This document shows, piece after piece, positions 1-11,149 of a stretch of 64,000 nucleotides of DNA. How positions within the stretch are numbered: position 1 is the first letter of the stretch; every line of letters begins with the position of its first letter. The notes below the pieces were generated by a model. The model worked only from the letters and a program-made list of their open reading frames with translations. It was not told where the DNA came from and made no database searches. This DNA is from Quercus robur (lineage: Eukaryota > Streptophyta > Magnoliopsida > Fagales > Fagaceae): positions 52,740,290 to 52,804,289 of the forward strand of contig NC_065541.1 in the NCBI RefSeq assembly GCF_932294415.1, given 5' to 3'. Made by a program: the position numbers and the translations under genes.

Positions 1-513
1 CTATACCCCACCTGGTTCCCCCTCCTCTGTTGGGCAATGAAGGCCATCATGCCACTCCCCAAACACAATGAGAAAGTCCTTGTTTAACCCTTTGCTGGAC
101 TCAGGGAGGCACTGAATAAGCTGAACCTTATCGTCCCTCGTCTTCATATAGTAGGATTTGCCCTTCAGGAGTTGGAGGTTGTAGCACCAGTTTACATCAT
201 GATGGGTTAATCTTAACTCCATTTTCTCGTTTAAAGCATCCACACAACCCAGGATCCTAAACACATTAGCAGCACACTGGGTGAGAGCTAATCGGAAGTG
301 CCTAAGGTAATCCCTCATTACTGGCCCCATAGGGATTCTCACACCACCTTCTACGAAGGCGATTAGGGGAATCACCACCTCGCCCTTGTTTCTCCTAAAA
401 TGCCATTCCCTTTCCTCACAGTGCCTCAAACCTACAGTGGGAGGTATCCTATAATCGGTGATGAATTTTTCCATCGCCTCTTTGGTCTCAACCAACTTTT
501 TAAATTTACCCAT
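1..513 (-). CDS. Retroelement-associated ORF, antisense to the adjoining LTR
   Basis: A complete 170-codon ORF starts at the ATG ending at 513 and stops at the window edge. It has no transmembrane segment and no zinc finger or catalytic motif that I can see. It reads towards the left, away from the LTR-like sequence at 1050-1846, whose polypurine tract shows that the parent element runs on the plus strand. Ty3/gypsy elements of the Tat/Ogre group are known to carry an extra ORF between pol and the 3' LTR, sometimes antisense. This ORF sits in that place, and its sequence recalls proteins annotated in plants as 'putative plant transposon protein'. The assignment is inference. It could instead be a captured gene fragment or only the C-terminal part of a longer reading frame broken by mutation. 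Confidence 0.5.
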   Translation of the reverse strand: MGKFKKLVETKEAMEKFITDYRIPPTVGLRHCEEREWHFRRNKGEVVIPLIAFVEGGVRIPMGPVMRDYLRHFRLALTQCAANVFRILGCVDALNEKMELRLTHHDVNWCYNLQLLKGKSYYMKTRDDKVQLIQCLPESSKGLNKDFLIVFGEWHDGLHCPTEEGEPGGV

Positions 514-1049
514 CTCTAGAAACAGCTAAAGAAACTCAGGGAATGACGAAAGAAGGAGAGGAACAAGAGAAAAAGAAACTTAGAAGAGAGAAAACGCGAG
601 TTGGAGAGAGAAGAAAACTTACAGAAATGAGGAAAAGCTCCTCGAACAGGCTTTTTATGCTGGAAAGAGCTTGAGTTTGGTTGGAAGTTTGACTGAACCC
701 AGGATATGTGCGCAAGAACTCTTATGTGCAAAGGTAAAGAGACAAATCAATTCAAATGGGTATTTATACCTCCCATTAAAAGTAACTGTGCGGGTTTTCC
801 CGCCCATAAACGTAAGGAACTCTCCACCGTTAGATTATCATCGTACCGTTGAACGTGGGGAGCACAGAGCCGCCAGAATTTAATGAAGACACACTTCATA
901 TACCAAGGCGCCAAGAACGTGCCTTAGGCAAGCGAAGAGGCTTTGGCATTGATGGAGGACAAGACTTGACAAGCCATGACAGAGGCCCGATGTCACCAAA
1001 ACCCTCCTCTCCATTCGAGGAGTTGGACAGCAGGATTTTGAGGGGCTAT
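514..1049 (+). mobile_element. 3' internal tail of the gypsy-like element, ending in a polypurine tract
   Basis: Non-coding sequence between the antisense ORF and the LTR. It ends with a purine-rich stretch (about 1030-1049, ending GAGGGGCTAT) immediately before TGTGGGG, as expected of a polypurine tract primed 3' LTR. The overlapping short ORFs here have no recognisable product. Confidence 0.5.
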
Positions 1050-1846
1050 TGTGGGGTCAAAGAATTTGACAACCCCAGCCCACTTTATACTGAGCCCAAG
1101 ACCCACGCCGAGGAGGGAGAAATGGTCGAGGACGAACAAAGAAAGCCTAAATAGCCTAGAAACGTTGCCGAGGACGATCCTGCTCTTGGCATCCCCAAAT
1201 CCCAAGAGGAAAGAACAGCATGCCGGCAAAGGCAGCCTCCCAGAGTGCCCCCAGGAGAAGGACAAGTACAGTAGGATACCTATGGGCGTATGGTGCAGGA
1301 GCAATCCAAGGAGAAACTGTCACCTCCGCATTGAATGCACCCAACTAACGTTCTGGCCGCATTAATGAGGAAATGACCCCTGAACAGTGCGGCCTTGGTT
1401 ACCGCAACTCACAGAGGGTTTGGGAAGGTGACTGACGGGACGAGCACTCGAGTAATGACCTGCATGATTAACAGGTGGAGGGTCAAGATCGACTGGAAAG
1501 AAGTATATAATGTGAGAGACCCTCCAAGAATAGGGGATCACACAAAAAGGGAGGAGGAGAGAAAAAGGAGGAAACGGTAGTAGCCTGCATGGTCTTGAAA
1601 ACCTCTGTAACTTAGTACTGAAGGAAGAAGAAGGATACTAAGTTCCTCAGACGAAACGCCCGAGAACAAAATTTCATGCTTTAATCCATATCCTTGTTAT
1701 TCAGCCCATATGTAACCGTGTCCAGTTGTTATAATCCAAACTAGGACCTAGTTCTTAAACCCATTCTCTACAAATTTATTGTATTGGCCTAGTTGGGCTT
1801 GAGACCATTCATCCAACAAGAGAAGTGCTCGAACCCAGCCCCTACA
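1050..1846 (+). repeat. 3' LTR of a Ty3/gypsy-like retrotransposon
   Basis: The block begins TGTGGGG directly after the polypurine tract and ends CCCCTACA, giving the TG...CA ends of an LTR (797 bp). Its middle shares recognisable blocks with 31149-31851: 'GCCGAGGAGGG', 'GAGGACGATCCT', a stretch near 'ATTAATGAG' and 'AGTATATAATGTGAGAG' against 'GGCTATATAATGTAAAGG', which looks like the TATA/promoter part of the LTR. The other LTR lies outside the window, so the TSD cannot be checked. Confidence 0.6.
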
Positions 1847-3199
1847 AGTATTTTTGTTTACTTAAAAAAAAGAATTCACAATGAATTAAATCTTTTCATG
1901 TTTGCAATGATACAATTAAAAAAAAAAAGTATTTTAAAAAAAGTATATAATTTCTTAGTGTAACATATTAAACCATATGGTTTCAAAATTGACAAATAAA
2001 ACTCCAGAGTTTTTTCATTTTTATTTTTATGAGTCCAAACACAATTCCATTATACTTAAATAAATTGCAATTTAATTTATTAATCTTTGAAATCTTAAGG
2101 TTTAAATTGTTCCTTTAAATGTACATGTATCTAAATTAGAGGTTTAAAATATAATTTTTTTTCCATATATATATAATTTCATTATGATAATTTATCTAAT
2201 TAAAACCTTCAACCCCACCATGGTTGAAATTGGCAAGCTCCAATGGTTCCAGGCTCCGAACAATTCAATTCACTTACAAAACTCAATGGATGGTGATGAT
2301 TGTGATTGAGATAATCTACTCTCACGGTTTAGCTATGGTGAGATTGAAGAGTGTAGAAAATTGATGGTGTTTGACTCTCTTAATAATGAATACAATTATC
2401 TCACCTATCAGGTGGGTGCTTAGGGTTTAATTCGTGGGAAATGATAGGTATTTATAGTGGGAAGGGGCTAGTAGTAAATGATCTAAATAACTTTTTTCTT
2501 TTCTTTTTTTCTAATGATCGAAAATTTTGCAATTGCGAACTGGTAATTGTCTCACAAATCTAAAATTAGAACGAATTTTTAAAAGTGTCATGTTTCTATT
2601 TTGTGAGTTTCAATATTGTCTTGCAATTCTAACAGCACTACATTAGATACTCAAACCCAACCTGATTACAAAAGTAGCCCATAAATACAAAGAATTAAGT
2701 ATTAAATTACAATTAAATTGACACGGAATAAAACTAACACAAATACAAAATTAAAATTAAAAAAAAAAAATAACATAACACATTCTTAAAAGTTGATCAT
2801 AGGAATCTTAACGTAACACATTCTTAAAAGTTAACGTAACACATTCTTAATGTGTAAAATCCACATTGAAAAGAAAAGGTTGGTATGCTTTCTCTTTCAG
2901 TTATCGATTGTCAATTATTATCATCAACACGACAGTTGAAGTGGCAGTATTTTAAAAACATTTTTGACTTTTGCTAATCATCCCACCCATACTTTAAAAG
3001 AATTATCTATAATATAATGATGATCTTGTCTACATATGGATATATTTAAATATATTTTTTAGATTAGCTCTTTTTTGTCTTGCTAAAAATAGATTACAAC
3101 TAATTTTTTTCGTTATCTTTCTTTAACATTTCGTCGTCTTTCGCACCTAGAACAGTTAATTTTCTATATATTTTCAATTTTGTCCTAAAATATCTTCAG
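1847..3199. other. AT-rich intergenic DNA
   Basis: I see no gene here. The sequence is AT-rich, with poly(A) runs near 1915 and 2760. Positions 2805-2850 hold a short duplication in which the block 'AACGTAACACATTCTTAA' occurs twice about 24 bases apart. Confidence 0.6.
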
Positions 3200-3690
3200 C
3201 AGTTGTCCTGTTTGGTGAGAAGACATCAGTATAAACACTGGCTTGCGTTGGGTAGCTTATATGGGTAGTATTTTATTATTATTATTATTTATAGGTCTCA
3301 TTGTATTTTTTTGATATTATTCATGAGCTTTATTGTACTATTTTAGTTAATTTTTAGTTTTACCTATAGTATTTTTAGTAAAAAGTTCTCAATTTCAATT
3401 AAATAAGTTATTCCTAAACAGTAAACGGACCCTTAGTATGCGTTTGGAATTAGAGTTTAAAGTCAACTCATTCTATTATTTAGTTTATTTATGTTACTAT
3501 TCAGTTTATTTTTTCTACTATTTATAAGTTTTACTATACTTTTTAATACTATTCATGGATCTCACAATATTATTTTAGCTAGTTTTTACTCTTATTTACA
3601 ATACTTTTAACAAAAGGTTTTCAATTTTAGTTAAATAAATTGTTATCAACTCTTAATTACCCAAATGTCTTTCTAATTTATTTTTGTGTC
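3200..3690. repeat. Two adjacent copies of one AT-rich MITE-like repeat
   Basis: Two related blocks of about 230 bp lie head to tail, roughly 3206-3435 and 3436-3680. Each has the order: CGTTTGG-like start, 'TATTCATG.. TCTCA/ACAATATT', 'TTTTTA..TTTTACCTA', 'AGTTCTCAATTTCAATTAAATAA', then a CCAAAC/TAAACGG-like end. Such CGTTTGG...CCAAACG elements are abundant non-autonomous DNA transposons in eudicot trees. The TIRs are worn, so the superfamily is not assigned. Confidence 0.5.
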
Positions 3691-3998
3691 ATTATCGTCA
3701 AATATCCTACGTACTGCAGCGTTTAGCACCGTTCATTTTGTGGCTAGTGGATATGCACAACGACTATAAGTTTGACTTTTTTCAGCCAAAAAATAATAAT
3801 AACAATAATATTTTCATTATTAATTAACAAGTCTAAACAATTCGAACAGTTAACTTTGTCTGACTTTTTTGCTCCACTCAGGTTATTGGCCGAGAGGATT
3901 TTGGATCGATGCCTAAAGTTCAGTTTACATAATACCAATTTAATCTACTCAATAGTACTCTAAAGATTGAAAGTCAAGTTGAGGTTTTTATTTATTTT

Positions 3999-5922
3999 TG
4001 TTGACACTCTATTTTGCAACCCGCATTTAACCTTACATGGAGGGTAAAAGGGTAATTTCACCTTGGAAATATGCATCTTGATTCTGGTCATTAAATCCTT
4101 AATCTCATTTCACCAAAATGATCTTGATGTTGTAACGATTAAAACGACTGGTCATAAGCCTGAATCGGACCACCAGATTGAAAGTTATCATCAAATCAAG
4201 TTTTAATGGCTGAGGTGCACCATCACAAATTGAGTCCGACTATATGTGATTATGAACAATTGATTTCAATTGGTTATAAGTATAATCAATTTTAGATCAA
4301 TGATATGTCATAATTTGATTGGTTAGGACTACATTATATGATAGGGTTGCACACACCTAATTAACTAGATAGTTAAATATTAATTATTTAATGAGTAATT
4401 TGTGCAATTATCTTTTAATTAGAGTAAATTTAGAACCAGTTAAGTCTGAAATGGGAGTGATTGGAGCCATTTAATGTTAATTGGGAGCTAATTTAAGACC
4501 TATTAATGTTAATTGTGCTGAAACCATTTTCTAACAAATAACCTCTACTCACTATTTCATCAATATTTCTTAGAATATTTTGAATCTGTGAATGAGGTTG
4601 ATTTTCTCAAAAACTAGACATCCGGGGCTTCAATTTGAGCACAAGAATGAGACAATTCCAATCATAATTGAGTTAGAGATGATTTTTCGAAGTTGGTTCT
4701 ACAGGCTGTTACAACAGCTACGGGAAAACCGAACTTTGCTTGCTCCTCACTCTCATCAATCTCCACATTTAATGCACCAAATTTCTCCAAAGGCTAAAAT
4801 GAGATCTAGGTTCAGGATTCTTTGTCAACCCTCATTAAATGGCCTTCCATTCATATTTCCTCCACCACTACTATATAAACCCCTTCTCTCCTTCCTTTCA
4901 AGACACAAAAAAAACCCCTCTCTTCCCCTCTTTTGAGTTTTAGTGAAGTTGTGTAGTCTTGTCATATCTTGGTCTTTCTAAGACCCAAGGTATTGAGTGA
5001 AACTCACTCTTCCTCTCCTAACTCTTCTTTTTCTCCACCTTTAGGATCTCTATCAAGAGTCTCCTCCTCCACCATATAGATCTTGCATGAAGGTATAATC
5101 TCTTTCCCTAACTTGTTTCTTGTGTTGCCATGATAAAAATTTAGGATTAAAGCATGATAGTAACTATTTAAATTCTCTTGAATATATTTGAATGTTCTTA
5201 AATGTTCTTATGTGTTTTTTATATGTTCTTGGTTGTTCATCACGTGTTCATGCATAACACTAGTTTCGATCTTAAATCCACATCAAAAACATGAAAAAAT
5301 ATGTTTGTTTAATAATTCTTTTAAATTCTTGAATCTAGGATAACACCATCCACACACATTCCCTAGAATTTATTTTTCAATCCAAATGAAATGCTTAATA
5401 AATTGAATTAGGATTTATTACATGCACACACTTTAAACTCAAAATGCAAATTGATTAATAACATATTGGATGATGTGATATGAATGTTGGTTACCATAGT
5501 CTAGAAGACCGGTTTTACCGGTGGGTGTCTAACACCTTCCCACCTTGTAACATAGCCTCCAAGTTTAAATTAAGGGTTAGTAGATCAAATGTTTATCCAT
5601 GTAATTTTCGATTTTTAGATTGTAACTAGAAAACAAAGCCATGTACTTTATCTTAGATTGTATCTAAGACCAAAGCCATGTAATTTTCCTATGATCAATG
5701 TAAATTCAATTACAAATTAATAAAATGAGGAATTTTCTAATTTTGGTTTTCTTATTTTTCCAATAATTAAATAAGTGTCGACTTCATTGTAAAACCCTTA
5801 ATCTAAAGGAGAAAATAAAATTAGTCGAATCTCCATTTTGAGAGGCAATAACACGACTCTACCCATTCAGTTGGGTTTGGCCCAACATCCTATAAAACGG
5901 ACCGGGAGCGCGGTCTCTCACA
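3999..5922 (+). repeat. Probable solo LTR, Ty3/gypsy-like
   Basis: The block opens TGTTGACACTC and closes GCGGTCTCTCACA, with an imperfect 5-bp flanking duplication (ATTTT before, ATTTC after). It contains a pyrimidine-rich leader after a 'CTATATAAAC' TATA-like box near 4870. No primer-binding site or reading frame follows the right end, so a solo LTR left by recombination is the simplest reading. The Met-start ORF at 4592-4936 lies inside it and has no family signature. Superfamily is inferred from general resemblance only. Confidence 0.55.
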
Positions 5923-6205
5923 ATTTCTTTAATAATTCGAAAGTTACTACAATGGAAAGGAGATTTCAACCATGATTTTTCTGGTAAAGAAGAACAAACA
6001 ATGCTCTTGAGATACAAAACTCTTGTTAATTATGTAGAGTTTTGAAAGTTTAATATTAATTCATTTTATTTTATTTAGAATATCAGTTGAGTTCGAGTTT
6101 ATCGCTAAGCTAGATTTTGTGTAGGCGTGTACATGAGTTAGGGAGAGTTTTTTCAATCTAACCTTCCTAATCCAATCCACATGTGTCGTGTCGGGTTGTT
6201 AAGTT
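5923..6205. other. Spacer between solo LTR and copia element
   Basis: Non-coding AT-rich DNA with no recognisable feature; it ends at the GTACT target site of the copia insertion. Confidence 0.5.
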
Positions 6206-6210
6206 GTACT

Positions 6211-7606
6211 TGTTGGGGTTTATGCCCTAAAATCCAATTTATTGGCATGTCATAAATAATTAAGTTGTTTAATTATATGATACTATTTATGAACTAATGG
6301 GACATTATCTTAGTTTATGAGTTGCATAGTATGTGATTTATGTGAAAAGTCACAAAAAGATATAAATCACAAGTTCTTTGTAAACTCAGAATTTTAGTTT
6401 GTAGTCGGTGATGAAATTGGGCATTTCATCTGCGAAGACTATAACATATCAACTAAGATGATTTGTCTTGATCATGGAAGTGGAGACTTCTAGTTGATAT
6501 GTTGATATGTTTTAAGATTTAAGACATATTGAACTGGACCGCTGTGAGATTTATTATTCTCCTAACGACTGTCAAATGAATAATAAATCTCACGACTTCT
6601 ATTTACATCAACTCTAAATCCTGAAAGAATAATGGACCTGATCATGAGCTGTAGGTTACTTTGATATATCGGGAGTGAGATCTATAAGACACGATCAAAA
6701 CCTCAGTATGTTGGGTAGCCACATTTAGTGTTGATGGAACATATATTCTTAAGATGGAATTCATAATCTCTTAACGGAGATATAAAATATTCCCTTGAGA
6801 TAAGTTTAATGAGTTTGGTTATTTAAAGTGTTGGACCCAACCATTTTAGTAAGGAGTTACTAAAGTATATATTTATGAAATTGGATTTCATAAATATATG
6901 ATGAATAACATTAAGGATTAAACCGGGTACTCAAGGATTAAGATGTAGTAATTTTCAAAGTGGCAGTCTATATTCATGACTTTGTATTACTAAGAATATT
7001 TTAATGAAGGGGTTGCATATATAATAAAGTTTTGGGATATAATTTATTAATAAGGCCTAGAGTGCAATTATATTCTTATGGTGGTATTGAATATAATTAA
7101 TGGTAATTTTGGACTTGTCAAGAGTTGACAGAAAAGCCCAAGGTCCATTGGAACTAGAGTCTTATTTGTTCCCTTTGATCCCATCTCAAGTCACAAACTA
7201 AAGCCCAATTGGGTAGGCCCAAAAAGGCTAACCCAATTAGATAATCAGTCATTATTTAATAAGAGTTATTAAATAAAGAAATTATGAGAGTAGTTTTAAC
7301 GTATGTATGATGAAAAGAAAAGAAATCAGTTTTTTCTCCATAAAGAGAAGAAGAAGGATTTTTCTTTGAGAGTTTATGTACAAAAGACTGATTGAGAGAC
7401 CACACATCTTGGGCACCATGTGGAATTGAGATGAAGATTTAAGGTATTCTCAAGTCGTGATTTTGAAATTCACTGCATCAAGGTACGCTTTCTATTCTTT
7501 ATTCTAGAATTCATGGTTATATGTTATCTTTCATGATTGAAGTAGATCCGTGTTTGTTGCTTTCGTTGTGTGTTTTGTATGAGATACAAAACCAGATTTT
7601 CCTACA
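6211..7606 (+). repeat. 5' LTR of the copia element
   Basis: Starts TGTTGGGGTTTATG and ends TTTTCCTACA; aligns end to end with 13153-14548. It is followed by two bases and the primer-binding site. Confidence 0.95.
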
Positions 7607-7608
7607 AA

Positions 7609-7620
7609 TGGTATCAGAGC
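7609..7620 (+). promoter_or_regulatory. Primer-binding site (initiator-Met tRNA) of the copia element
   Basis: TGGTATCAGAGC, the standard plant Ty1/copia PBS, two bases after the LTR end. Confidence 0.92.
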
Positions 7621-10149
7621 GGTCTTCAATTTCATGTTTGTATAACATGTGATTGAGTTTTAGAATTAAAGAAAAATCGTTTTCTTGATGTTTTAGTTTT
7701 TTGCAGTAAATGTTTCTGCATAATTTTGTTTTAGAACCACTGTTAGTTAAAACCAGATGCCATGATTAATATATTGATTGTTGATTCTGAAGTAGTTTCA
7801 ATAGTTGAGGCTATGGCTTAAGGTTTAAAGATATGAATATAACTGTCATGTGCGTGTACTTCGTTTTGCACCGGTTGGATTTACTTGGCATAGTTATTGT
7901 TTTTATTCAATAATTAGTGTTGCCATTAACGTATATCTTGGCATGATATGTTGTTTTACAAAAGTATTTGGTGGGCCCATGTGGGATATTCAATCTGCCG
8001 TTAACATGCTTTTGATTATATGTTTGTTAAAGCTTTATAATAAACATTGTTGGTTGTTTTTTGATTTTTCACTGGACGTGGACGTACATGTATGATTGAA
8101 TTATTATTATATTGAATAATGAACATGTATATATTCATTATACATGTACAGATGTTAGTTTAGTGATATATATATATTTATGATCAAACTGTATATTAAT
8201 GCTAGGATTATGAAATTTATTCCTAATGAGATTAGGATTATGTTTTCAAGGGTTTCTAGCGTTATTAGGGTTCTTGATCTTAATATTGAAAACCCTAATG
8301 TATGATCTGTAAATCTTCGTTGATAAAATCAAAAGGTGTTTTTGATGGAAGAACAATGAAGATGTCAAAAACAGTTACTTGAAAATTTTGAAAACAATTC
8401 AGTTTTACCCTTGAAAAACTGAAAACACGGGTTTTTCGCGGGTAAGCTTCTCGCGAGACTACTCACGAAAAATGCCACTAAAGCACAAAAATTTTCGCGG
8501 TTAAGCTTTACTAGCAAAATAGTCGTGAGACAGTAGCGAAAGTTTCTGTGTGAATTTTATGTGTTTTCAATTTTTTGCTTAACTCGTTTTTGCGGGAAGC
8601 GTTAAGTCGCGAGATACCCACGAGACAGTAGCGAAAGTTTCTGTCTGAATTTTGTGTTTTCACTATTTTTCCTTAACCCATTTTCACGGGAAGAGCTTAG
8701 TCGCGAGATTCTCGCGAAAATGCATTTGAAGGGAATTTTGAATTTTTTCTAAATGTTTTCAAATGTATAAGGTGTAAGGCAATGTGTGATATGATTACAC
8801 ATGGTTCTAACTAAAAGACCTAATGAGATCAAAAATGTTAGTTAAATAGAACTCTTAGTCCTAAATTTTTTTTATGATTAAAAGTCTTTAATTTATTTTA
8901 ATTAGAGGTTTTTAATGAGATTAAAATTCTAATTAAAGTTATATAGTTTCTAATGAGATTAGAATACTTTATCTAGTAAATTAAGGATAGAGTTCTATAT
9001 AACTATTTTTGATTCATTAGTGTTTAAGGAATCCTAAATAGTTTAGGGCTTCCATTTTAGTTAGTGATTCTAATGAGATTAGAGTCTTTATCAAGTGCAA
9101 GGTTATTAGTTGTGATGGGATCACAATTATTTAAAAGAAAAACCCAAATAATGAGTGGGAGTGCTTGATATAACCCTTTTGTTAAGTTTATTGTAATGTG
9201 AATAGATACCTTGTCTTGACTTCGAGTCTTGCATTCCATGCGGAGGGTATTTACTTCACGGATTACAAGGTTAAACTTCTTTGTGATTGCGCGAATGTTC
9301 GTTACGCTATTGCAACGTGACTTAGTAACATCACATTGAATTTAAACAATTAAACACATTTGATGTGTAGGGTTAAAATTGTGATTAGATCACAATGATT
9401 TCAAGACAATCCACTTGTTTTAAAATTTCTAGTGGGAGAGAGATACAAGGGTTGGATCTCACGACCTCCATTGCCGGTTTATAGTAGTGTGATTAGGCAC
9501 CTCGCCTTGGCGTACATGCCTTGCTCCCTTCGGAGGGTGTTTAATTCATGGTACTACAGGTTAAACTTCTTTATGATAGATGAAGTGTGTTTTTACATTG
9601 AGAACGACCACGCTTCCGTGGAGTTACTTGGTGACTCACATGGATTCTAGGCAATGGTGAACACTAGACTAAGTGTAATGTTAACCTCCCTTCAGAGCTA
9701 TGTCATTATTACTTAGAGGCCAAAGGAAAAGCAGCAAATTATTTTTGTTTGGTAAGAGTTACCATGATAGCATTAATAATGAGAATAATTCTCGCCTGAT
9801 CATAGTGATTGGTATGACCTCGCTTCCGAGGAATATTAATTGAGGGATTAGGTTGTCGTTGCACCTAGTATAGTATGTTTTTTGGGTTCCATACTATATG
9901 GTCATGGATGCAAAATGATAATGTCCTAGTATTTAAGTTCATATTTTCAAAATAAAGTTGTCATAAATTTTGTCCTCTAGCTACTATTTTAGTTGAATCA
10001 CATTAACTAAGAAATAATTTTGGACATGGTGCTTAAAGGAGCTGAAGTACATATTTATGTTTTGATTCAGCATTGTCATAATTTTCTATACATGATGCAT
10101 TTATGGAAGATAGCTTATGATGTGATCATAGTTTCCATTGAAATGCTAA
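7621..10149 (+). repeat. Non-coding copia leader with internal repeats
   Basis: This stretch occupies the place of the leader and gag but no gag frame survives. It holds a CG-rich tandem array (about 8430-8720; near-identical units at 8527-8621 and 8622-8717), repeated palindrome-like CTAATGAGATTAG motifs between 8225 and 9075, and two related units of about 260 bp (9105-9330 and 9370-9600). The latter share 'GATCACAA', 'AGTGGGAG', 'GGAGGGT.TTTA' and 'GGTTAAACTTCTTT.TGAT'. The short ORFs at 7850-8095 and 9432-9650 have no family signature. Confidence 0.6.
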
Positions 10150-10861
10150 GAGGCTGTTTGGATTGAGTTTTTTGATAACTCAATTCTCTGTTTCCATAAC
10201 TCATAACTCAAAAATAGTGGGACCCATAGTAAAAAGGTTGTTTGGCCAAACGATAACTCTGTTTCCATAACTCTGTTTCCATCACTCAATTCTCTGATTT
10301 TTGAGTTATGAGTTATGGAAACTGAAAACAACAAAAGACTGTTTTCAGTTTCCATAACTCATAACTCAATGGCATTTCCGTAAATAAACACACATGAGGG
10401 ACCCACAACCGCAACTTTTGACCACTTTTTGACTTTTTTTTTTTTTTTTTTTTTCTGGGTTGGCGTTGTTCTTTTTTTTTTTTTTTTTCTTTTTCTTTTC
10501 CTGGGTTGGCTGTTCGGTTTTTTTTTTTTTTTTTTTGTGGGTTGGAGTTGTTCTTTTTTTTTTTTTTTCTTTTTTTCTTTTTCTTTTCCTGGGTTGGCTG
10601 TTCGGTTTGGTGTTTTTTTTTTTTTTTTTATATATTAGCTTCGGTGAGTTGGGTACTAAAAAAGAAAAAAAAAACTGTACTGGCTGACAGGTGTGGGACC
10701 TATGAATAGTGTGAAAAAATTGAGTGATGAAAATAAAAGTGATGTTGCCAAATGAGTGTGAAAAAATGAGTGATGAGTGATGAGTGATGAGTTATGAGTT
10801 ATGAGTGATGAGTGATGGAAATTGAGTGACGGAGAAAAAAGCTTACCCAAACAGGCTCTAA
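10147..10861. mobile_element. Harbinger/Tourist-type MITE with TAA TSD inside the copia element
   Basis: Element 10150-10858 (709 bp) has terminal inverted repeats GAGGCTGTTTGG / CCAAACAGGCTC (11 of 12 match) and is flanked by TAA at 10147-10149 and 10859-10861. A 3-bp TTA/TAA target duplication is the hallmark of PIF/Harbinger. Subterminal arms are rich in 'CATAACTCATAACTCA' and 'GAGTGATGAGTGATGA' repeats. Three long poly(T) runs separated by 'CTGGGTTGGC' occupy 10434-10630. There is no transposase; it is non-autonomous. Confidence 0.85.
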
Positions 10862-11149
10862 TATGTTCATTGGCTTCTATCTCAATTATGCTACAGCATG
10901 AGATGCAAGGGTTAGTACAAGACTTAGACTTTATATTAAGTCTAAATGAGATGTTTTGGTATGAATCATATTGAGTGCTAAGAAAAGCTTAAGGAGTTCC
11001 AATTCTACATCATTTTATGAAAATGTTTTATTTTAAAATGAATTGGAATTCTTGGATGAAGAGATTAAATGTTAATCTCATGTGGATATGATCTACAAGT
11101 CCTTGTTAGAATCATTTGATCAATTCAGATTGTTTTGAAACTAAATTCT

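Noticed and set aside
10429..10709. Three overlapping Phe-rich ORFs
   Set aside because: They are translations of poly(T) runs inside the MITE.
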